Below are positions 25,187 through 33,395 of a stretch of 64,000 bases of DNA, in pieces. Below the pieces are notes generated by a model. That model saw only the letters and a list, made by a program, of their open reading frames with translations, was not told the origin of the DNA and made no database searches. Position numbers and translations under genes: made by a program. Every line of letters starts with the position of its first letter. The stretch's first letter is position 1. The stretch comes from Paenibacillus thalictri (GTDB taxonomy: Bacteria; Bacillota; Bacilli; Paenibacillales; NBRC-103111): NCBI RefSeq assembly GCF_004307995.1, contig NZ_SIRE01000018.1, positions 156,975 through 220,974 of the forward strand, read 5' to 3'.

Positions 25187-26440
25187 GTGAAAAAAGCCGT
25201 CGTATATGTTCTTTTAGTTAGCATGGGGGCAATGTCGCTTGCAGGCTGTCAGGAAGGAAGCGGGAAAGAAGCTGCGAAAACTACATTGTCGCAAACCCTA
25301 ACTGCCCTGTCCCCGGATAAGAAGCAGGGTCGATCCAAAGACGATCAGGCTAAAGATACTATTAATAATTCTGCAGCAAACGATTATTCCTCATCCGACG
25401 CGCCTTCCACCGGAAATTTGGAGCAGCCGCTCTATTTAGATGGAGACAACGATTGGGTGATTTTCGATGGCACGCTGCTTCGTTCCGACCATAATGGACA
25501 GCAGTGGGAGCCGGTGCTTGTCGACAATATCCTTTCTTCGGACCAATTATTATCCGGCTACTTTTCCAGCCCCTTGACGGGATGGGTCTTTTACTGGAGA
25601 GACGATAAGAACAAGCCGTCCCTAGTCATTGCACATACCGAACCCGATTATAGTATGGAGGGAAAAATAACGCCATGGTCAACCGAGGCATTACCGACCG
25701 AGGAGGATTGGGAGACGTCACCGGACGTAGCTGTACATTTCTTTTCCTATGAATACCGACCCAGCTATGCCTTGCTTTCTTCCGGCCCGGCGGCGGGTCA
25801 GATGATGAAATCCCTTTACCTCTCCGATGATCATGGCGTGAATTGGAAACGGCTGGGGAACCTGACCTCTATGATCAAAGGGTATCCGACAGGCATCTCT
25901 TTCCGGAGCAGCGACGTTGGATGGATATCGTGCTCCATACGCGGGGAAGAACGAATCCAGTTTTACCGTACCAAGGACGGTGGACGCACATGGTCGGAGC
26001 AACCGCTCCCCTTCCCTGAGCCTTTTCAAGGTAGCGGTTCTTATGCCGAGACTTATGCTCCCGTCTTTGACCAGGAAAATGACCACCACGGCATACTTTT
26101 CGCTGAATTCGTAAATGATTTGGGCAAAACGCTTGTTCCCTACGAAACGCAGGATGGCGGGGAAACATGGATACCCAAATCTCCGCTGCCTGAAGAAGTA
26201 AAAAGCCCGCCGATTGCCGGCATCAATTTTCTGGAAATGAACGGTTGGGCTCTTTCCGCAGACGGATCCACGCTGTACACCATTAACGACATCAATAAAG
26301 GCTGGCAAGTTATCCGGCCTAGCCGGGAGCTGCAGCGTGCAAGCGGCATGTATTTTCGCGGTGATGGCTCGGGCCACGTATTGATGAACGGGCATGAGTT
26401 ACGTACTTCCGACGGCGGCAAAACTTGGCTTGCCCCTTGA
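25187..26440 (+). CDS. Lipoprotein with BNR/sialidase-type beta-propeller repeats
   Basis: 417 residues. The lipobox LAGC (Cys21) predicts anchoring outside the membrane, followed by a Ser/Lys/Asp-rich linker to about residue 85. The rest holds several Asp-box (BNR) motifs of the form SxDxGxxW: SDHNGQQW, SDDHGVNW, TKDGGRTW, TQDGGETW and TSDGGKTW, spaced as in six-bladed propellers. No sialidase catalytic Arg triad is evident, so binding or wall-associated structural roles are more likely than hydrolysis. The start is GTG 25187 with a weak ribosome site. It lies between two copies of a duplication and is unique to the interval. Confidence 0.8.
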   Translation: MKKAVVYVLLVSMGAMSLAGCQEGSGKEAAKTTLSQTLTALSPDKKQGRSKDDQAKDTINNSAANDYSSSDAPSTGNLEQPLYLDGDNDWVIFDGTLLRSDHNGQQWEPVLVDNILSSDQLLSGYFSSPLTGWVFYWRDDKNKPSLVIAHTEPDYSMEGKITPWSTEALPTEEDWETSPDVAVHFFSYEYRPSYALLSSGPAAGQMMKSLYLSDDHGVNWKRLGNLTSMIKGYPTGISFRSSDVGWISCSIRGEERIQFYRTKDGGRTWSEQPLPFPEPFQGSGSYAETYAPVFDQENDHHGILFAEFVNDLGKTLVPYETQDGGETWIPKSPLPEEVKSPPIAGINFLEMNGWALSADGSTLYTINDINKGWQVIRPSRELQRASGMYFRGDGSGHVLMNGHELRTSDGGKTWLAP

Positions 26441-26577
26441 TTCCGGCTATAGCTTAACGAGGATGCCGACTTTTCCACGGCAGCCTCGTGGTTGTTTTGC
26501 GTTCTCGTTTCCCGGTAACACTGGGTCATCTGCATCAAACCAGAGTTACTTGTGACACACCAGATTTTTCCTATATG

Positions 26578-26790
26578 TTACAGCTTATTGTCACGCGCTT
26601 CCCACCACCTAAATGATGAAGGCTTTGACGTTTCGTATTTAGCGAAGGCAGGATCATCATACCTTTTCACCAATCCCACCTCGCGATCCCGAGCATGAAG
26701 CATTAACGCGGTTGTTCCTAACCAATTCTGTATATTCGGATCCGGTTCTGCCTCCTTAGACTGCCGCGGTCGCTGGAGCAACTGCTCCAT
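26578..26790 (-). pseudogene. Probable remnant of an ankyrin-repeat protein
   Basis: The 70-codon frame contains DPNIQNWLGTTALMLHARDREVGLVKRYDD, which reads like one ankyrin repeat (DPNIQN, GTTALM, then a VK helix) and degenerates afterwards. There is no clear ribosome site, and an in-frame stop precedes the ATG by three codons. It lies in the otherwise empty 26441-26951 segment between the end of the BNR lipoprotein and the second duplication copy. A relic is more likely than a functional small gene. Confidence 0.4.
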
Positions 26791-26851
26791 CTGTCTAGCC
26801 TACTGAAAGCAATCGAAGTGATCGAGGATGACGCCCATGCTGAGCGTACGC

Positions 26852-26882
26852 AAAAAAGAACCATGGATAAATTCCATGGTTC
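26852..26882 (-). terminator. Terminator of DoxX copy B
   Basis: The stem GAACCATGGA / TCCATGGTTC recurs here (26858-26867, 26873-26882) with a different loop (TAAAT), followed on the minus strand by TTTTTTG. Confidence 0.8.
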
Positions 26883-26952
26883 CCGCTTGCAAGTTGATGA
26901 AATTTAGGCACTAGGCCAAGTTATCGCTGCCGGATCAGGCTAACTTGGAAGC

Positions 26953-27492
26953 TTAGGCGTGAGCCGGTTTGGCCGCGCCGCCGGCCTTATTGTTGCGGCC
27001 GCCTTTGTGGCGTTTGTCCAGCCAGTTGTGCAGTGCCGGCATCAGGTAGTAGTCGACGCCGAATCTTGCCGCGTTTGTGCCGGCCAGGATGACGATACCG
27101 CCAAGCAATGCAAGCCACGGGTTGGTGTTAAGCGTTCCGGCGAACATGAACATGAAGTTCATCAGCAATCCGAAGAATGCGGCCGCGGTAGTTAAGCAAC
27201 CAAGGATGAGGCCAAGCCCGACAAGTGTTTCACCGACCGGTATGAGGTAGTTGAACAGCTTGGCGTTCGGTAAAGCAAAGTGTTCCAAGAAGGCGGTGAG
27301 TGTCGGGTAAACAAGCTCGCCTGTCGCTTTGTCGGCAATCGGTTTGGCTACCGCGTTTTTGAGGAAGCCGGTGGCATCGAAGCCGCCCGTTAATTTATGA
27401 AATCCGGCGGTAAGCCATTCATAACCGACGTACAATCTGACCAAGAGCAGCAATCCTGCTGCATACACGTTTTCTCTCATCCATTTTAACAT
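26953..27492 (-). CDS. DoxX-family membrane protein, copy B
   Basis: 179 residues from ATG 27492, with the same start logic as copy A (GGGAG nine bases upstream). The protein is identical residue for residue to copy A; the few nucleotide differences in the gene are silent, and the only coding change lies in the unlikely nine-base upstream extension. This means either very recent duplication or gene conversion. It has its own terminator and its own FNR-like upstream site. Confidence 0.85.
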   Translation of the reverse strand: MLKWMRENVYAAGLLLLVRLYVGYEWLTAGFHKLTGGFDATGFLKNAVAKPIADKATGELVYPTLTAFLEHFALPNAKLFNYLIPVGETLVGLGLILGCLTTAAAFFGLLMNFMFMFAGTLNTNPWLALLGGIVILAGTNAARFGVDYYLMPALHNWLDKRHKGGRNNKAGGAAKPAHA

Positions 27493-27771
27493 GACAACCA
27501 TCTCCCTAAATTAGTTTTATAATTAGTTCTCGTGAATTTTTTCACAAATTTCTGTAAAAGAAAACTTCTATCCGAAGCGTTTGCGTTAGCATTGATTTAA
27601 ATGCGTTAGTTTATGTTGCTTAAGATCGGATTGCCTTGCAGCGGGATCGTTTGGGTTTCCGGTTTTGACTTTCGAATGTGTACCGCATGGCTCATGTTCC
27701 TTTCTTTATTGGTATTTCTTTGATTACCTCTTCCTTACATTTATAATGTAACACGCGGGAAAATATCTGGA

Positions 27772-27787
27772 TGTGAAAAAAATCACA
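27772..27787. promoter_or_regulatory. FNR/CRP-type palindrome upstream of DoxX copy B
   Basis: TGTGA-AAAAAA-TCACA again, with the same distance to the TACATT element as in copy A. It is retained unchanged in both copies. Confidence 0.7.
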
Positions 27788-27962
27788 TATATCGAAAGTT
27801 TTTAATTGTTGTTTTATTTTTTATTTGTTGTTCTCGCCCTTCCCCTGAACATTCGTTATAATGTACTGAGCGTTTTAAGCTGAACCGTTCAAATCGATTC
27901 AAGTGGCATCAACCGGACAACGTTCTCTAACGATACCCTATTAAGGAAAGGATGAATGAGTT

Positions 27963-28817
27963 ATGCCTCGCGGAATCGGACTTCTTATTCTGGCTACCGT
28001 CCTCTGGGGCGGAAATTACATATGCGGGCGTTTTTTGGCGGACGCGCTTCCCCCAACGCTGCTCAATACGATCCGGTGGGCAATCTCGACGGTGCTGCTT
28101 GCCGGCATATTGGCGGTTAACAAAAAAAGCTTCCCGCTGATCGCGAATTGGAAACCATTCGCGATACTCGGATTTTTGGGCGTGTTTTCATTCTCGACGT
28201 TAACTTATCTTGGCTTGCACAGCATCAGCGCCTCACAGGCTGGCATGATTTCCGCGGGAATTCCGATCGCCATCCTGCTGTTTACGCCGCTCATTCTAAA
28301 AGAACGGATCCGCGTCAAAGCCTGGATCGGCGCGCTCGTATCGGTAGCGGGCGTCATCGTCTTGTTCCAAGGCAAACATGCCGCCGCTTCCTCAGGATCC
28401 ATGCTGGGCAATCTGGAGATTCTCCTCTCCTGCTTTGCTTGGGGACTGTACACCGTGCTTGGCAAACGTTATGGTAAAACGACGGATCCGCTAACGCTTA
28501 CTGCCGGCGCCGCTTTCTACGGGACGTTGTTCAGCGCCTTAAGCTGCATCGGCACCGTTCATGCAGATTCGATCCATATGACAGGAACAGCTTGGTTATG
28601 TGTCGCTTACGTCAGCACCTTCGCTTCGGTCGGCGCATACCTCGCTTGGAATGCCGGAGTCAGAACGGTCGGCCCCGGCCGCGCGGCGCCGTACATCAAT
28701 CTGTTGCCGGTATGGACGGTTGTGTTTGGCGTCATCCTGCTCGGCGAGCAGTTGTCCCTTGTTTCTTTCGCAGGCGGGTTTATTACGATTATTGGGGCGG
28801 TTCTGGCCAGTTTGTAA
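27963..28817 (+). CDS. EamA/DMT-superfamily transporter
   Basis: 284 residues with ten membrane helices in two EamA repeats of five: LLILATVLWGGNYICGRFL begins the first, LLSCFAWGLYTVLGKRYGK the second. These are small exporters of amino acids, metabolites or drugs; the substrate is not predictable. GAAAGGATG lies 11 bases before the ATG, and TATAAT at 27857 is a candidate -10. It appears monocistronic and is not part of the duplication. Confidence 0.9.
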   Translation: MPRGIGLLILATVLWGGNYICGRFLADALPPTLLNTIRWAISTVLLAGILAVNKKSFPLIANWKPFAILGFLGVFSFSTLTYLGLHSISASQAGMISAGIPIAILLFTPLILKERIRVKAWIGALVSVAGVIVLFQGKHAAASSGSMLGNLEILLSCFAWGLYTVLGKRYGKTTDPLTLTAGAAFYGTLFSALSCIGTVHADSIHMTGTAWLCVAYVSTFASVGAYLAWNAGVRTVGPGRAAPYINLLPVWTVVFGVILLGEQLSLVSFAGGFITIIGAVLASL

Positions 28818-28906
28818 ACGACACTCGCCGCTTCGCAAGTTCTCGATAAGAAGCGCAGTGAATGGCGTCTGTCCAAACATGCTGAAAAGCTGGGGATAAC
28901 TCCAGT

Positions 28907-28978
28907 TGTGGATATGTGTATATTTACCATTTGAGATATGCACAACCTCGGCCTGCCTGTTGTTGAGTTTGTGGATAA
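28907..28978. promoter_or_regulatory. DnaA-box-like sequences, cluster 1
   Basis: TGTGGATAA (28970-28978) is the perfect reverse complement of the DnaA box TTATCCACA. TGTGGATAT at 28907-28915 is one base off, and ATATGCACA at 28936 is a third near match. They lie in the 378-base gap 28818-29195 between the EamA and Gfo/Idh genes, which otherwise holds a promoter and tandem hairpins. Confidence 0.35.
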
Positions 28979-29038
28979 TTTTGTTAATAAGCACATCATC
29001 TGCGCTGTTATTTTTTTCAATCCGAGCCGCATCATTCG

Positions 29039-29047
29039 TGATATAAT
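29039..29047 (+). promoter_or_regulatory. Extended -10 promoter of the Gfo/Idh gene
   Basis: TGATATAAT is a perfect extended -10 (TG-N-TATAAT), which does not need a good -35. It would produce a leader of about 145 bases comprising the three tandem hairpins. Confidence 0.6.
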
Positions 29048-29074
29048 ATACCCATATGTTGGATGAGAGCGATT

Positions 29075-29179
29075 AACTTTGCTATCGCAAAGTTCTTGAG
29101 CACACGCTTTCGAAGCGAACTTTGCGCAGCAAAGTTCTTGAGCACATGCTTACGAAGTGAACTTTGCTATCGCAAAGTT
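29075..29179 (+). repeat. Three tandem 42-43-base hairpin repeats in leader
   Basis: The 8-base stem AACTTTGC / GCAAAGTT occurs at 29075-29094, 29118-29136 and 29160-29179 with loops TATC, GCA and TATC. Copies are separated by similar spacers (CTTGAGCACACGCTTTCGAAGCG type) that can form a second small stem. The last hairpin ends three bases before the ribosome site AGGAGG (29183-29188) of the Gfo/Idh gene, so it may influence its translation. Confidence 0.75.
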
Positions 29180-29195
29180 CTTAGGAGGACTGAAA

Positions 29196-30161
29196 ATGTC
29201 GACAATTAGATGGGGAATTATCGGCTGCGGCAACGTAACCGAAGTCAAAAGCGGGCCCGGCTTTCAAAAAGCCGATAACTCTCAGCTTGTAGCGGTTATG
29301 CGGCGGGATGCCGCTTTAGCGGAGGATTATGCCGCACGGCACGGCGTGCCCAAGTGGTACAGCGACGCAAAGCAGCTGATTGAAGATCCTGAGGTGGACG
29401 CAGTGTATGTCGCTACGCCGCCGTCTTCCCACAAGGAATATGTGCTGCAAGTTGCGCAAGCGGGCAAACCCGTATACGTGGAAAAGCCGATGGCGATGAA
29501 TTATGCGGAATGCCAGGACATGATCGAGGCTTGCGAGAAAGCGGGAGTTCCGCTGTTTGTCGCGTATTACCGCAGAGCGCTGCCGCGTTTCGTCAAAGTC
29601 AAGGAGCTGCTCGCAAGCGAAGTCATCGGCGAGGTGCGTTTTGTAGCTTCGACACAGCTCGGTCGTCTAGTCAACAATTCCTCCTGGCGGGTGGACCCTG
29701 TCGTATCCGGCGGCGGATTGTTTGTCGACGTAGGCAGCCATACGCTCGATTTGCTTGATTACTTGTTCGGACCGGTTGCCGAAGTTCACGGGATGGCGGG
29801 CAATCAGGGACGGTTTTACAAAGCTGAGGACATCGTGACGGCCACCTACCGCTTCGAATCAGGCGTGTATGGAACAGGCACCTGGTGTTTTGCCTCTTCG
29901 CAAGACTTGGATCGGAATGAAATCGTCGGCTCGAAGGGAAGCATCTCGTTCTCTACCTTCCAGGATAAGCCAATCGTGGTCACCTCCGCGCAAGGGGTGG
30001 AGGAGATTATGATCGACCACCCGGCGCATGTGCAGCAGCCGCTGATTCAAACGGTTGTGAACGAGCTGCTCGGGAAAGGAACCTCTCCAAGCAGCGGTCT
30101 CTCCGGAGCCCGGACAAGCAAAGTGATGGACACTCTGCTCCGGGGGTATTACGGAACATAG
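29196..30161 (+). CDS. Gfo/Idh/MocA-family oxidoreductase
   Basis: 321 residues from ATG 29196, seven bases after AGGAGG; an in-frame ATG 39 bases upstream is inside the last hairpin and has no ribosome site. It has an N-terminal Rossmann fold with GIIGCGN, the EKPMAMN signature with the catalytic Lys, and the C-terminal alpha/beta substrate domain (GGGLFVDVGSHTLDLLDYLFG). These NAD(P) enzymes oxidise sugars, inositols or related cyclitols; the substrate is not readable. It is monocistronic and preceded by an unusual leader. Confidence 0.9.
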   Translation: MSTIRWGIIGCGNVTEVKSGPGFQKADNSQLVAVMRRDAALAEDYAARHGVPKWYSDAKQLIEDPEVDAVYVATPPSSHKEYVLQVAQAGKPVYVEKPMAMNYAECQDMIEACEKAGVPLFVAYYRRALPRFVKVKELLASEVIGEVRFVASTQLGRLVNNSSWRVDPVVSGGGLFVDVGSHTLDLLDYLFGPVAEVHGMAGNQGRFYKAEDIVTATYRFESGVYGTGTWCFASSQDLDRNEIVGSKGSISFSTFQDKPIVVTSAQGVEEIMIDHPAHVQQPLIQTVVNELLGKGTSPSSGLSGARTSKVMDTLLRGYYGT

Positions 30162-30228
30162 TTGCTAGAAATAGCGAATCTTACTAGAAATAACGGCCGC
30201 CGTAAACGGCAGGCAATAAGAAACTTAA

Positions 30229-30283
30229 GAAGCCCTGTTTTCACTTATGGTTCCTTGATGAGCCATAAATGAAACAGGGCTTC
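30229..30283. terminator. Long hairpin terminator after the Gfo/Idh gene
   Basis: GAAGCCCTGTTT (30229-30240) pairs with AAACAGGGCTTC (30272-30283), and the stem continues with TCACTTATGG/CCATAAATGA, one mismatch. It is followed by TCTTTGC. It lies 68 bases after the stop codon. Confidence 0.7.
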
Positions 30284-30325
30284 TCTTTGCTGACCTCCAT
30301 TTGTTCGGCCTATACTCATCCAACT

Positions 30326-30411
30326 TGTGGACAACCGCTCTGTGGATATGTGCGCAAGTCCGAAATAACTTTATGGAATAAGGCATCTTCTCTTGATCAA
30401 TATGTGGATAA
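30326..30411. promoter_or_regulatory. DnaA-box-like sequences, cluster 2
   Basis: TGTGGATAA (30403-30411) is the perfect reverse complement of a DnaA box; TGTGGACAA (30326) and TGTGGATAT (30341) are near matches. They lie in the 369-base gap between the convergent Gfo/Idh and ADP-ribosylglycohydrolase genes, beside the terminator at 30229. No origin genes are present. Confidence 0.35.
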
Positions 30412-30530
30412 CTGAAGTGTGATGTCCTGGTTGAACTAAGAACCCCCACGATACCGTGAAGGTTCTTAAGAATCGGGAAAGCAAAGCGAACCCCAAGCGC
30501 ACGTTGCTGCGCTGCGCGACTAAAAAGGTA

Positions 30531-31592
30531 TTAAACGGCCATCCCGGCGTATATTTGCTTCATTCTCTCATATCTTGCGACATACGCCTCGTAGAGGCCA
30601 TCCGCGTGCTCGCGAATCGTGCGCTGCGAATTGGTGTATTGATTGATGCTTGTTGCATGATTCGTCTGTTCGATCCATTCCGCCGGAACGCTCCCCGCCC
30701 CGGTCAAGGCACCGGAAATACCGGAAGATACGGCCGTAATGCAGTCCACATCCCGCCCGAAATTGACGGCGGCGACCATCGCATCCTTCAGATTGCCCCC
30801 TACCATGCGGAAAATACATACCGACTTCGTAACTACCTCGTTTGCCGAGCTGAAGGCGTAAGGGATGCCGCACCCGCTGTACACGCTGTCGAAGGAGGCG
30901 CGCAGCTCTTGGAAATCTTTGCAGGCGGCGGTTCTTTTCAGCTCCCGGTCCAGCTCCTTGAGCACGATGTCTTTATCGCAGTGGTCGTAAATCGCACCCA
31001 GCACACTGTCCACCGTCGCATTGGGCTTAGTTGCAGCCGCAATCGCGACACCCGTTACGCACGCCCATTTTAACCCGCGGCTGTTCGACGTCTGGTACAG
31101 CTGCCCGACCTCCAGCACATCCGCGACTGCGCCTGCTTCGTCGCCGGCGTTAATAAGCCCGATCGGATGACAGGAACGCGAGAAGCTGTTAAGCCCCGCG
31201 TAATCGCAATATTTGCCGAGATCTCTGGCCGGTATGCCCGTTTTGGCCATAGCCAGCAGCGTCGCTTCGAACGGCTCGGAAACCATGCCTGCGGAGATTG
31301 GTTTAATGTCGCGCAGCCAAATGTTTCTCACATCTTCGGCATTCACGCGATCTTTTTTCTCGATAATCGCCGTGATCATCAGCTTCTGCCGTTCGATGCC
31401 GTCCTCCGTCGTGCCGGGCTCGCGAACCCAGCCGTTGTTGTAGTGATGGTACGGAAGCAGCTTTTCGAGCGTACCGTATTTGGCGTCGATTTCCTCGTAA
31501 CTCCAGCCCTCGACAGCGGCTCCCATAGCGGAACCGACGTGCGCGCCGACAAGACAGCCGTAAAACTTTTCCCTCAACGTTACATTAGCCAT
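30531..31592 (-). CDS. ADP-ribosylglycohydrolase-family protein
   Basis: 353 residues from ATG 31592. ARH fold: early FYGCLVGAHVGSAMGAAVEG, TEDGIERQKLM (metal-binding T-E-D triplet), and FGRDVDCITAVSSGISGALTGA, the conserved metal/ligand loop (D-x-D). The family removes ADP-ribose from proteins or cleaves other N-ribosides. It is the last gene of an rpiB-SBP-permease-permease operon and overlaps none of them, the gap being 25 bases. Its location in a sugar uptake operon suggests a metabolic rather than protein-modifying role. A longer ATG at 31637 would overlap the permease. Confidence 0.88.
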   Translation of the reverse strand: MANVTLREKFYGCLVGAHVGSAMGAAVEGWSYEEIDAKYGTLEKLLPYHHYNNGWVREPGTTEDGIERQKLMITAIIEKKDRVNAEDVRNIWLRDIKPISAGMVSEPFEATLLAMAKTGIPARDLGKYCDYAGLNSFSRSCHPIGLINAGDEAGAVADVLEVGQLYQTSNSRGLKWACVTGVAIAAATKPNATVDSVLGAIYDHCDKDIVLKELDRELKRTAACKDFQELRASFDSVYSGCGIPYAFSSANEVVTKSVCIFRMVGGNLKDAMVAAVNFGRDVDCITAVSSGISGALTGAGSVPAEWIEQTNHATSINQYTNSQRTIREHADGLYEAYVARYERMKQIYAGMAV

Positions 31593-31617
31593 GAACCAAA
31601 CACCATCCTTTATATAA

Positions 31618-32451
31618 TTATCCTTTAATTCCCCCAAAGGTAATGCCTTGAATAAAGGACCTTTGGACGAAAAAGTAAAACACGATAATCGGCACCGCTA
31701 CCATAACGGAAGCGGCCATCAGCTGGCTCCATTCGGTATGGTACGCCTGCTTGAACTGCTGCAGCCCGAGCTGCAGCGTATACAGCGTTTCATCGCTCAA
31801 ATAAATGAGCGGGCCAACAAAATCGTTCCACGAATGCATAAACTGGAACAGTGCAATCGTCAATATCGCCGGCTGGCATAAGGGCAGCATGACGCGGGTA
31901 TAGATGCCAATTTCCGAGCAGCCGTCGATACGCGCGGCATCCTCCAGGCTTTTGGGCAGCTGCTTGAAAAACTGCCGCATCAGGAATATGAAAAACGGAG
32001 CGCCGAAAAAAGCCGGAAGGATTAACGGATAAAACGTGCCTACCAAGTTCAGCTTGGAGAAAACAATAAACAGCGATACCATCGTAACTTGGCTCGGCAC
32101 CATCAGCACGGCAAGCGTGATCACAAACAGGGTGTCCCTGCCTCTCCACTGCAGCCGGGCAAAGCTGTATCCGGCCAGCGGACAGCTCAGCACCGCTCCC
32201 AATGTGGCGCAGCACGCGACGATCAACGTATTTTGCAGGTAAACGAAAAAAGGCACCGTCGTCATCGCTTTCAAATAATTGCTCCAAACGAGAGGTTCGG
32301 GAATCCAGACCGGCGGATAGACGAACAATTGGGTGTTTGGCTTCAGCGATGTGGAGACCATCCACAGAAACGGGAGCAAAAAGAGAAAACCCGAAACGAT
32401 TAGCAGCAAATAAGCAAGTAATGCGGGCCAAGCGGCCAACGGCCTTTTCAA
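31618..32451 (-). CDS. CUT1 ABC transporter permease, MalG-like
   Basis: 277 residues from a TTG at 32451, after GGAGGGAGAAGC; this is the normal length for MalG proteins. Longer frames starting 34 codons earlier overlap the upstream permease and lack a ribosome site. Six membrane segments; EAA loop SLEDAARIDGCSEIGIYTRVMLP (EDAARIDG-type core). It pairs with the permease at 32466. No ATPase gene is in this cluster. Confidence 0.9.
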   Translation of the reverse strand: MKRPLAAWPALLAYLLLIVSGFLFLLPFLWMVSTSLKPNTQLFVYPPVWIPEPLVWSNYLKAMTTVPFFVYLQNTLIVACCATLGAVLSCPLAGYSFARLQWRGRDTLFVITLAVLMVPSQVTMVSLFIVFSKLNLVGTFYPLILPAFFGAPFFIFLMRQFFKQLPKSLEDAARIDGCSEIGIYTRVMLPLCQPAILTIALFQFMHSWNDFVGPLIYLSDETLYTLQLGLQQFKQAYHTEWSQLMAASVMVAVPIIVFYFFVQRSFIQGITFGGIKG

Positions 32452-32465
32452 GCTTCTCCCTCCTT

Positions 32466-33377
32466 TCAGTCGTCTCCTTGGTAATACACCCATTTGCTGG
32501 ATGACTTGAACACCCACAAAGTGATCGTAATAATAATGACAAACATGATCCACGCCATAGCGGAAGCAAAGCCCATTTTCATATACAGAAAGGCGTTGTT
32601 ATACAAATACATGCTGTAAAACAGCAGCGAATCGGCCGGTTTCCCGGTTCCATACGTGACCGCATACGGCAGCGTAAATACTTGCAGCGCATTGATGATC
32701 CCCATCACAACGTTGAAAAAAATGACGGGAGTGAGCAAGGGCAGCGTGATCCGCCACGCTTTATTTACGGCACCCGCACCGTCGATCTCGGCCGCCTCGT
32801 AGTAATCTTTGGAGATGTCCTGCAGCCCCGCCAAATAAATGATCATCGCATTGCCGATCCCCCACACCGACATAAGAATCAGCGACGGCTTCGACCAAGT
32901 CGGGTCGCCCAGCCATCCCGGCCCTTTGATGCCAAGCAATTCGAGATTCGAGTTGACAAGGCCAAACTGCGGGTTAAGCAGCCATTCCCAGATAATCGAG
33001 GTGGCGACGACAGGCACCAGCGTGGGCAGGAAAAATACGGTGCGGAAAATACCGCGCCCCTTGATCTCCAGATTCAACAGCAGGGCCAGCAGCACGCCGA
33101 CAACGACGCTTAACGGAACCTCGAATGCCGCGTAAATCAGCGTATTTTGGATTCCCGTCCAAAAAAGCGGATCTTTCATCAGCTCATGATAGTTGGCCAA
33201 GCCAACCCATGTCGTTTCGCTGACGACGTTATAATTCGTAAAGCTGTAATAGATGGAACCAAACAACGGGTACGCATAAAACAGCAGCAATCCGGCCACC
33301 CAAGGAGCAATGAACAAATAAGCGTATTTGGCCCTTCTTTTTTCGATGCCGCTGCGTCCCCTCACCATTTGAGACAT
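32466..33377 (-). CDS. CUT1 ABC transporter permease, MalF-like
   Basis: 303 residues with six membrane segments. The N-terminal arginine-rich tail (RGRSGIEKRRAKYAYLF) sits before helix one; the EAA loop is DYYEAAEIDGAGAVNKAWRITLP (core EAAEIDGAG). GGGAGG precedes the ATG. It lies 18 bases after the SBP gene and 14 bases before the next TTG start. With the SBP and the MalG partner it makes up an importer whose substrate is unknown, though the rpiB/ARH neighbours hint at a ribose-containing compound. Confidence 0.9.
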   Translation of the reverse strand: MSQMVRGRSGIEKRRAKYAYLFIAPWVAGLLLFYAYPLFGSIYYSFTNYNVVSETTWVGLANYHELMKDPLFWTGIQNTLIYAAFEVPLSVVVGVLLALLLNLEIKGRGIFRTVFFLPTLVPVVATSIIWEWLLNPQFGLVNSNLELLGIKGPGWLGDPTWSKPSLILMSVWGIGNAMIIYLAGLQDISKDYYEAAEIDGAGAVNKAWRITLPLLTPVIFFNVVMGIINALQVFTLPYAVTYGTGKPADSLLFYSMYLYNNAFLYMKMGFASAMAWIMFVIIITITLWVFKSSSKWVYYQGDD

Positions 33378-33395
33378 ACGGCTTCACGCCTCCCG

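Larger units (their letters stand above)
26852..27812. repeat. Direct duplication, copy B (DoxX unit)
   Basis: Same segment as at 24099-25060. The first 90 bases after the terminator differ most. From the DoxX stop upwards the two are nearly identical, through the start codon, the leader, the FNR-like site and up to CGAAAGTTTTT. Beyond 27812 the sequences diverge. Confidence 0.9.

Noticed and set aside
26141..26538. Minus-strand frame over the end of the BNR lipoprotein
   Set aside because: Antisense to the Asp-box repeats and lacks independent support.
29075..29179. CRISPR array
   Set aside because: Only three units, each self-complementary, with spacers that are similar to one another rather than unique; no cas genes.
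28907..30411. Replication origin
   Set aside because: No dnaA, dnaN or gyr genes and only a few boxes; a chance or regulatory cluster is more likely.
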